Shown here piece by piece: positions 6,952-11,232 of a stretch of 11,232 nucleotides of DNA. The stretch is from a candidate division TM6 bacterium UASB124. GTDB lineage: Bacteria; Babelota; Babeliae; Babelales; RVW-14. The stretch is taken from positions 1 to 11,232 of the forward strand of contig CAMBZK010000023.1 in the NCBI GenBank assembly GCA_945872225.1, given 5' to 3'. The position numbers and the translations under genes are program-made. The first letter of the stretch is position 1. Each line of letters opens with the position of its first letter. A model generated the notes under the pieces. That model was not told the origin of the DNA and ran no database searches. It saw nothing but the letters and a program-made list of their open reading frames with translations.

Positions 6952-7008
6952 TATATTTATGCTTTAAAAACATAATTTATTAAATTATTTATGCAAAATA
7001 AGCATAAG
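6924..7008. promoter_or_regulatory. probable XRE operator: three 21-bp imperfect palindromes at 32-bp spacing
   Basis: The heptamer TTTATGC occurs at 6924, 6956 and 6988, exactly 32 bases apart. Each is followed after seven bases by a right arm resembling GCATAAA: CTATAAA (5 of 7), ACATAAT (5 of 7) and GCATAAG (6 of 7). Three helical turns separate the sites, so they lie on one face of the DNA. They sit 43-127 bases before the XRE start in an AT-rich gap, the expected place for autoregulation. Confidence 0.6.
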
Positions 7009-7058
7009 TTATAGCCTGAAATAGGTTGTAAACAGTCGTCAGATCATGGCATTACTAT

Positions 7059-7076
7059 AAAATTGACGCAATTTTT
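7059..7076. terminator. weak AT-rich hairpin, possible bidirectional terminator
   Basis: AAAATTG (7059-7065) and CAATTTT (7069-7075) form a 7-bp stem with a 3-base loop. T runs follow in both directions. It lies about 50 bases after the ABC ATPase stop, and on the other side separates the transporter operon from the XRE operators. The low GC of the stem makes termination uncertain. Confidence 0.3.
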
Positions 7077-7089
7077 GCCAGAACCGGTA

Positions 7090-7116
7090 CCCAGAGGGCT
7101 AGGACAACCCCCTGGG
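7090..7116 (-). terminator. strong hairpin at the 3' end of the ABC transporter operon
   Basis: On the minus strand CCCAGGGGG pairs with CCCTCTGGG (nine pairs, one G-U) around a 9-base loop. It begins 10 bases after the ATPase stop. No T tract follows directly, so it may stop or protect the mRNA 3' end together with the AT-rich hairpin further on. Confidence 0.4.
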
Positions 7117-7126
7117 CGGCAGTAGT

Positions 7127-7804
7127 TTAGATTACGCTGATGCTTCCATCACAGACTTGCCAGATGGCTGAGTAATTATGAGCAGCTACATTAGTTGCAT
7201 GCGTCACCACCAGCACCGTTACCTGGTTTTGCAAGCGGTAGCTTTCAATAAAATCCATGAGCGTTTTTGCAGCGGCAGGAGATAGCGCTGCCGTTGGCTC
7301 ATCCATCAACAAAACATCAGGCCGGCTTGCTGTGGCAATAATTGCAGCAAGTAGTTGCCGTTGCCCTCCAGAGAGCGTGCAGACTTCTTGCTTGAGCAAT
7401 CGTTCATGGTTGGTAAAAAGCTGCCGAAGTGTCGCCATAATCGGATGCGTAGCAAGTTGTTTCAACCCATTTTTTAGTGAGCTTGACGCTCCTTTTTGGA
7501 TTGCCAGCGCTAGATTTTCTTCAACGGTCAGGCTGCCAATAGTCCCTTTAGTTGGATCTTGGTGTAGCAAGCTAATGCTCCTTGCGCGCTGTTTTGCTGA
7601 CTGTTGTGTTATATCAATATTACCTAGGCAGATGCTCCCAGCAGATGGTTGGTGCAGACCAGCGATGGTCGTGAGCAGCGTGCTTTTGCCGGTGCCATTT
7701 GGGCCAGTGATGGCAATAAATGAGCCTTTTTCAACCAGCGCTGAGGCATTATTAATGATGAGGTTTTTATTTCTTTTGATAGAAAGATTATTCAGTTGCA
7801 GCAC
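7127..7804 (-). CDS. ABC importer ATP-binding protein (TrpZ-like)
   Basis: The 225-residue ATPase powers the importer encoded with it. It shows Walker A GPNGTGKST (34-42), the Q-loop HQD with Gln82, the signature LSGGQRQ (144-150), Walker B VLLMDEP (164-170) and the switch His202 in VVTHAT. I chose the GTG at 7802-7804 because AAAGGAG lies five bases before it; the longer frame from a TTG at 7825 has no such site. The start overlaps the permease stop by 17 bases. Together with the BPD_transp_2-type permease and the ABC_sub_bind proteins this matches the TrpXYZ type (COG1101/COG4120/COG2984), whose studied members import aromatic amino acids. The actual substrate here is not shown by the sequence. 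Confidence 0.92.
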   Translation of the reverse strand: MLQLNNLSIKRNKNLIINNASALVEKGSFIAITGPNGTGKSTLLTTIAGLHQPSAGSICLGNIDITQQSAKQRARSISLLHQDPTKGTIGSLTVEENLALAIQKGASSSLKNGLKQLATHPIMATLRQLFTNHERLLKQEVCTLSGGQRQLLAAIIATASRPDVLLMDEPTAALSPAAAKTLMDFIESYRLQNQVTVLVVTHATNVAAHNYSAIWQVCDGSISVI

Positions 7805-8612
7805 GAGAGCTCCTTTCAATGGCAATCAGTCCAATGAGTAACAGTGCGCTGATAAGTTTATTCCATTCTGGCGCGATATTAAGGCTTAGGCTGCAGGCAA
7901 GTATCGCCTGGTACAGCACGCTGGCAATAAAAATATTTACTCCAAAGCCAGGGGAAATCATTTTGGCGATCATACTTCCCGCAATGCCCGTGATGAGCAT
8001 ACCAACGCTTGTCCAGATTGAGAAAAAGCCCGTGTACTGCACAAAAAGTGATCCGGCAAAGCAGCACAGGATATGGGCAATGAGCAGGTGTGTTGTTTTG
8101 TACCACCAAACTGATTTACCAAGACTGGTGAGTAACATTGGGTTTTCGCCAACAGAGCGCAACAGGAGGCCAACCTCTGTGGTTAAAAGCCATCGCATTA
8201 GCCCAATAATACCGATTGCGCATGCAAGGAGCAGTACCAAACTGCTTGGGACTGCGGTGAAAAGCGTATCAACATGAGCAATTGATAAATTTGAAGAGCC
8301 GATAAGCAAGTTAAATGAAAACAGCCCTGCGCCAGTCGTGATGCCCGCCATGAGGCTGCTCATGCCAAGGTTTTGACTAAGCAGGCTGAGTGCCAGCCCA
8401 ACAAGACATCCTGCGCCAACAGCAATGAGTGTGCTTACGCATGCACCATGGCCATCAACTAGCAGACGTGCGCTTATCGCGCCACCAAGGCAAAAACTTG
8501 CCTCAACAGCCAGATCTTCAAATTTGAGTAGTGTTGACGTCAGCCAAACGCTGCTGGTCACCAAGCTGGCAATGCTGCCGAGCTCAAGAATGGTTATAAG
8601 CATGTCGATCAT
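7788..8612 (-). CDS. ABC importer permease (TrpY-like, BPD_transp_2 family)
   Basis: The 274-residue integral membrane protein has about eight or nine hydrophobic segments. Two conserved stretches place it in the COG4120/TrpY branch: FEDLAVEASFCLGGA (31-45; usual form FPDLTVDGSFxLGAA) and LRSVGENPMLLTSLG, the cytoplasmic loop that contacts the ATPase (usual form LRATGDNPxMxRxLG). The ATG at 8610-8612 overlaps the stop of binding protein 1 as ATGA and follows AGGGAAGA at a suitable distance, so translation is coupled. It is the only permease for two binding-protein paralogs. Such transporters normally use two copies of one permease to form the channel, which fits the single gene. Confidence 0.88.
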   Translation of the reverse strand: MIDMLITILELGSIASLVTSSVWLTSTLLKFEDLAVEASFCLGGAISARLLVDGHGACVSTLIAVGAGCLVGLALSLLSQNLGMSSLMAGITTGAGLFSFNLLIGSSNLSIAHVDTLFTAVPSSLVLLLACAIGIIGLMRWLLTTEVGLLLRSVGENPMLLTSLGKSVWWYKTTHLLIAHILCCFAGSLFVQYTGFFSIWTSVGMLITGIAGSMIAKMISPGFGVNIFIASVLYQAILACSLSLNIAPEWNKLISALLLIGLIAIERSSRAATE

Positions 8613-9595
8613 AATCGTCTTCCCTGTGGTAATCCAATGATTCTACTCGTGCTTGCGAGCGCTGGATCAATGGTGAGGCCTATTTTTGCAGCAGTGTCTT
8701 TGTTGATGCAGAACGCTTCTACCGGTGTTTGCACAAAGCCAACCTCCTGCGTGGTTTTTTTACCGTTTAAAATATCACAGACAAATTCACCAGTTTTTCT
8801 ACCGGCAACAGTATATTCAATGCCAGCGCCAGCAAGGGCTCCCTGCGCTACGAAGGCGTTGACAGGGACAATGATTGCTTTTTTGAGAGCAATGGCCTTC
8901 TGGGCTAACATGCTCATGCTTGCCGCAATCGTGTTATCAATCGGGGTGACAAGAGCGTCAGTGCGTTGAAGTAATCTGTCTGCAACGAGTGGTAGATCGC
9001 TCTCTTGGGCAAATGCCTGTTGAATAACCGTAATGCCCTGTCGTTCTAACTCTTTAGTAAGCTGTTTGCTTGTAATAACGGCGTTGACCTCTGACTGATT
9101 GAATAAAATACCAATCGTTTTTGCTTGAGGCACGAGCTGCTTGGTTAAAGCAACCATTTTTTTTGTATCAATCCCATCAGTGGTGCCGCAAACATTGTTG
9201 TTTGATTTATCCAAGCCTGCTGCAATGGGGTCAGTTACTGCGGTAATGAGAATCGGCCGTTTTTTTTCAATAAAGGCACAGGCCTGTGCTGCTGGTGTAG
9301 CAACGGCAAGTATCGCGCTGAGTGATTCATCGTGGTGGAATTGTTCTGCGATCAGTTGTGCTTGGCTTACAGATCCCTGTGCATTGCGTTCAATAAAGCT
9401 GACGTCTTTGCCAAGGTTTTTCTTCACTGCTTGTTTGAAGTGCTCGGTAGCCTCATCAAGTGAAGGGTGAGAGGCAAATTGTAAAATGCCAATAATCGTA
9501 GCATTGGTTTTTGGCTTGTGGCTAACAATGCTTGCAAGCCCAATAAGGGCGGCAACACTTACGACTAAAAGAGATAAACGTACTGATGAAATCAT
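8609..9595 (-). CDS. ABC substrate-binding protein 1 (ABC_sub_bind / TrpX-like)
   Basis: The 328-residue protein starts with a membrane segment (about residues 6-25) without a lipobox cysteine, so it is a periplasmic protein or one held by an uncleaved anchor. The mature part opens with the family hallmark IGILQFASHPSLDEA and keeps RNAQGSVSQAQLIAEQF, AVATPAAQA, ITAVTDPIAAGLD, GILFNQSE and GALAGAGIEYTVAGRKTGE, all typical of the COG2984/TrpX group. It is about 75 % identical by eye to the binding protein encoded next upstream. It is coupled to the permease by an ATGA overlap, so this copy is the one built into the importer operon. GAGGAG precedes the ATG. A leader of about 230-270 bases with attenuator-like hairpins lies in front. 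Confidence 0.92.
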   Translation of the reverse strand: MISSVRLSLLVVSVAALIGLASIVSHKPKTNATIIGILQFASHPSLDEATEHFKQAVKKNLGKDVSFIERNAQGSVSQAQLIAEQFHHDESLSAILAVATPAAQACAFIEKKRPILITAVTDPIAAGLDKSNNNVCGTTDGIDTKKMVALTKQLVPQAKTIGILFNQSEVNAVITSKQLTKELERQGITVIQQAFAQESDLPLVADRLLQRTDALVTPIDNTIAASMSMLAQKAIALKKAIIVPVNAFVAQGALAGAGIEYTVAGRKTGEFVCDILNGKKTTQEVGFVQTPVEAFCINKDTAAKIGLTIDPALASTSRIIGLPQGRRL

Positions 9596-9627
9596 AATAA
9601 ACTCCTCAAGCTGAAAAAATCAGCATG

Positions 9628-9654
9628 AAAAAATATTGGCACCCTAGGGGGCGC
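9628..9654 (-). terminator. leader terminator-like hairpin before binding protein 1
   Basis: On the minus strand GCGCCC and GGGTGC pair (six pairs, one G-U) around a CCTA loop. CAATATTTTTT follows. This is an intrinsic-terminator layout within 60 bases of the start codon, so it would cut the transcript before the gene unless an alternative fold prevents it. Confidence 0.5.
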
Positions 9655-9710
9655 ATTACATACGAAACAAAAATGAGTGGAAGCGCTTACTTAAAAGCTG
9701 GGGGAATAAA

Positions 9711-9727
9711 TACGGCTGTTAGCCGTA
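9711..9727 (-). other. perfect 7-bp leader hairpin, copy 1
   Basis: TACGGCT and AGCCGTA pair perfectly with a 3-base loop. The other leader has the same stem at 11061-11077 with a different loop, while the flanking bases differ strongly. This points to selection on the stem. Confidence 0.5.
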
Positions 9728-9835
9728 AAAGCAAAAAGAGAAGAAAAAACAGATTTGTTGTGCAAATGAAGTATTTCCACCGCGGCTTGATGCCCAGTGG
9801 CTGCAGAGAGGCGTGCATGTGTTATGAATTAACAC
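9719..9835 (-). other. possible leader peptide ORF (38 aa), copy 1
   Basis: A GTG at 9833-9835 follows AAAGGA by five bases and opens a 38-codon frame (MLIHNTCTPLC...) that stops inside the 7-bp hairpin. The equivalent frame in leader 2 has 39 codons and also stops in that hairpin. Within the conserved block two changes are synonymous and two are not. If GATAAT is instead a promoter -10, this ORF is not translated. Tentative. Confidence 0.2.
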
Positions 9836-9875
9836 GATTATCCTTTGTGCGTTACAATACTTCTACAACTACCCC
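9754..9875. repeat. 122-bp conserved leader block, copy 1
   Basis: It aligns without gaps to 11104-11225 with five differences in 122 bases (about 96 %). This is clearly higher than the coding regions behind the two leaders. Confidence 0.85.
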
Positions 9876-9914
9876 CCCACTTTACTAATTCTATTTGACT
9901 TAGTAAAGTGGGGG
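9874..9914. terminator. 15-bp perfect hairpin after binding protein 2
   Basis: CCCCCACTTTACTAA (9874-9888) and its exact complement (9900-9914) enclose an 11-base loop. It lies 42 bases after the binding protein 2 stop and just before leader block 1. No T tract follows on either strand, so it may be a 3'-end stabiliser or a boundary element instead of a classic intrinsic terminator. Confidence 0.45.
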
Positions 9915-9955
9915 CCGAAAATATACAAAAATGCCCTTTAAACCCGAGGTTTTGC

Positions 9956-10942
9956 TTAAGTATTACGCTGTGTGCTTTTGATAACCCTACTGATGCTAGC
10001 GAGCGTGGGGTCAATCGCGAGGCCTATTTTGGCTGCGGTATCTTTGTTGATACAAAAAGCCTCTACAGGTGTTTGCACAAAACCCAGCATCTTCGTGGTG
10101 CTTTTGCCGCTTAAAACATCACAAGCAAGTTCCGCAGCTTTTCTGCCGGCTACAGCGTATTCAATGCCTGCCGCTGCAAGGGCCCCTTTTGCTACGAGCG
10201 TGTTGTCTGAGACAATCAGTGGCTTTTTATGGGCGATGGCCTTCTCTGCCAAGAGTGTGATGGTAGCAGCGACTGTATTATCGATTGGGGTGAGCAGCAC
10301 ATCGGTACGGGTGAGCAGGCGCTCTGCAACGAGCAATAGATCGCTTTCTTGAGCAATTGCTTGTTGGATAACCGTAAGGCCATTTTTTTTCAGTTGCTTA
10401 GCAAGTTGTCTGCCGGTGATGACTGCATTGCTTTCTGATTGGTTAAATAAAAGCCCAATGGTCTTTGCCTGAGGAACCAACTGCTTGATCAAATCGACCG
10501 TCTTTTGCGCATCAATGGCATCGGCGGTGCCGCAAATATTGTTGTTTGTTTTGTCCAAACCTGCAGCTACGGGGTCGGTGACGGCGGTTATGAAAATAGG
10601 CCGTTTCTTCTCCGTAAAGGCACAGGCTTGTGCTGCTGGCGTAGCAACAGCGAGTATCGCGTCAAGCGATTGGTCCTGATGAAACTGCTGGGCAATCAGC
10701 TGTGCTTGGCTGACTGACCCTTGTGCGTTGCGCTCTACAAACCAAACTTCGCGACCAAGGTTTTTCTGAACTGCCTGCTTGAAGTGTTCAACTGCCCTAT
10801 CAAGGGCTGGGTGAGAAGCAAATTGCAGAATGCCGATGGTTGTCTTGTTCGCTTGGTGTTGCTTGTTGCTAAAGAAACTTGCAAGACCAAGGATGGCGAA
10901 AATGCCGCCAATAAAAAGTGATAAACGTACTGATGAAATCAT
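9956..10942 (-). CDS. ABC substrate-binding protein 2 (ABC_sub_bind / TrpX-like), tandem paralog
   Basis: The 328-residue protein has the same length and layout as binding protein 1: MISSVRLSL plus a membrane segment without lipobox Cys, IGILQFASHPALDRA, ERNAQGSVSQAQLIAQQF, ITAVTDPVAAGLD, LLFNQSES and QTPVEAFCINKDTAAKIGL. Over about 286 aligned residues I count about 70 differences, or roughly 75 % identity. Changes cluster in the signal segment, around residues 68-95 and in the second lobe (for example VPVNAFVAQ against VSDNTLVAK), so ligand preference may differ. No permease or ATPase follows it directly; it probably shares those encoded after binding protein 1. GGGAG precedes the ATG. Between its stop and the next gene lie a 15-bp hairpin and leader 1. 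Confidence 0.92.
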   Translation of the reverse strand: MISSVRLSLFIGGIFAILGLASFFSNKQHQANKTTIGILQFASHPALDRAVEHFKQAVQKNLGREVWFVERNAQGSVSQAQLIAQQFHQDQSLDAILAVATPAAQACAFTEKKRPIFITAVTDPVAAGLDKTNNNICGTADAIDAQKTVDLIKQLVPQAKTIGLLFNQSESNAVITGRQLAKQLKKNGLTVIQQAIAQESDLLLVAERLLTRTDVLLTPIDNTVAATITLLAEKAIAHKKPLIVSDNTLVAKGALAAAGIEYAVAGRKAAELACDVLSGKSTTKMLGFVQTPVEAFCINKDTAAKIGLAIDPTLASISRVIKSTQRNT

Positions 10943-10975
10943 AATAAACTCCCTAAACTGAAAAAATCAGCATGG

Positions 10976-11004
10976 AAAATTGCTGCCAGCGCAAAGCGCC
11001 GGCA
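10976..11004 (-). terminator. leader terminator-like hairpin before binding protein 2
   Basis: GCCGGCGC and GCGCTGGC (eight pairs, one G-U, extendable by T-A to nine) enclose a TTT loop and are followed by AGCAATTTT. The position equals the hairpin at 9628-9654, but the stem sequence is quite different. The fold is kept while the bases are not. Confidence 0.45.
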
Positions 11005-11060
11005 CATTACATACGGAACAAAAATGAGTGGAAGTGCTTACTTAAAAGCTGAGAAAATAG

Positions 11061-11077
11061 TACGGCTAGCAGCCGTA
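11061..11077 (-). other. perfect 7-bp leader hairpin, copy 2
   Basis: TACGGCT and AGCCGTA pair around a GCT loop. The stem is identical to that of leader 1, the loop differs, and T-rich sequence follows on the minus strand. Confidence 0.5.
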
Positions 11078-11185
11078 ATAGAAAGAAACGTAAGAAAGAT
11101 AGGTTTGTTGTGCAAATGAAGTATTTCCACCGCGGCTTGATGCGCAGTCGCTGCAGAGAGGCGTACATGTGTTATGAATCAACAC
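11066..11185 (-). other. possible leader peptide ORF (39 aa), copy 2
   Basis: A GTG at 11183-11185, five bases after AAAGGA, opens a 39-codon frame that stops with TAG in the loop and stem of the 7-bp hairpin. It parallels the frame in leader 1. It is tentative for the same reasons. Confidence 0.2.
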
Positions 11186-11225
11186 GATTATCCTTTGTGC
11201 GTTAAAATACTTCTACAACTACCCC
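11104..11225. repeat. 122-bp conserved leader block, copy 2
   Basis: Partner of 9754-9875, offset by 1350 bases. The two gene starts are offset by 1347 bases, so block and gene were copied as one unit. Confidence 0.85.
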
Positions 11226-11232
11226 TATTCTA

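Larger units (their letters stand above)
9596..9875 (-). promoter_or_regulatory. long structured leader of binding protein 1, candidate attenuator of unknown ligand
   Basis: No gene is convincing in this stretch. In transcript order it holds: a 122-base block (9875-9754) nearly identical to the leader of binding protein 2; inside it an 8-bp pairing of GAAGTATT and AATACTTC (9856-9863 with 9768-9775) that encloses a 6-bp hairpin at 9819-9835; a perfect 7-bp hairpin at 9711-9727; a terminator-like hairpin at 9628-9654; and a 5-bp hairpin (9610-9624) beside the GAGGAG site. A GATAAT at 9837-9842 could be a -10, but no good -35 is seen at standard spacing. Premature termination controlled by the upstream fold is an inference. 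Confidence 0.45.
10943..11232 (-). promoter_or_regulatory. long structured leader of binding protein 2, candidate attenuator (may extend past the window)
   Basis: No convincing gene is present. The elements repeat those of leader 1 in the same order: the 122-base block (11225-11104) with the GAAGTATT/AATACTTC pairing (11206-11213 with 11118-11125), the 7-bp hairpin (11061-11077), a terminator-like hairpin (10976-11004), and a small hairpin next to the GGGAG site. GATAAT lies at 11187-11192. Past 11225 the sequence leaves leader 1, so the shared unit ends there or is interrupted. Confidence 0.45.

Noticed and set aside
6924..7008. CRISPR-like repeat because of the 32-bp period
   Set aside because: The repeated part is only seven bases with a degenerate inverted partner, there are only three units, and no cas genes occur. 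It fits an operator.
7805..7825. TTG start seven codons upstream for the ABC ATPase
   Set aside because: The AAAGGAG site lies inside this extension and points to the GTG at 7804.
9596..9875. T-box riboswitch in the binding-protein leader
   Set aside because: The importer type and the terminator made this attractive, but the GGUGGNACCGCG T-box sequence is absent on the leader strand. CCGCGGTGG is present in the wrong order, and no specifier domain was recognised.
9625..9888. Plus-strand 87-residue ORF across leader 1
   Set aside because: In leader 2 the same frame is broken by stops. All five changes in the conserved block are non-synonymous or nonsense in the MKYFHRGL frame, and there is no ribosome binding site.

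Overview
The window looks like a compact chromosome segment from a host-associated, Gram-negative-type bacterium. Candidatus Dependentiae (TM6) or a similar intracellular lineage would fit, but this is inference from gene style and not a marker-based call. Reasons: tightly packed genes with 4-base start/stop overlaps, small secreted orphan proteins with ankyrin-like helices, tails of low complexity, a MutY without iron-sulfur cysteines, and a TrpXYZ-like amino-acid type ABC importer. No rRNA, tRNA, CRISPR array or transposase gene was seen.

Layout. (1) Bases 1-453: the 3' end of an unrecognised plus-strand gene with a Gly/Ala/Pro/Ser-rich tail. (2) 456-2069, minus strand: mutY followed by pgeF (YfiH/DUF152), 21 bases apart. 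(3) 2166-4326, plus strand: an EamA/DMT exporter and two small secreted orphan proteins. (4) 4319-6881, minus strand: a four-gene unit in the order XRE regulator (mobile mystery protein A-like), Fic protein (mobile mystery protein B-like), Nudix hydrolase, APH-type phosphotransferase. The first two genes are 9 bases apart and the next two junctions are GTGA and ATGA overlaps. Upstream lie three imperfect palindromes repeated every 32 bases, the probable operator of the XRE protein. (5) 7127-10942, minus strand: an ABC importer of the TrpXYZ kind, with ATPase, permease and two tandem paralogous substrate-binding proteins. Each binding protein has its own long leader, and the second leader runs to the window edge.

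The most unusual parts are regulatory. The two binding-protein leaders share a 122-base block that differs at only 5 positions, although the genes behind them have drifted to about 75 % protein identity. Each leader then carries a perfect 7-bp hairpin and a terminator-like hairpin next to the start codon. The terminator-like hairpins have changed sequence but kept their fold. This suggests a structured attenuator or riboswitch-like leader of unknown ligand, copied with the gene as a tandem unit of about 1.35 kb. The second candidate system is the XRE-Fic-Nudix-APH unit: a toxin/antitoxin-like Fic pair translationally coupled to two nucleotide-handling enzyme families.

All function calls rest on motifs read by eye. 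No database search was possible.
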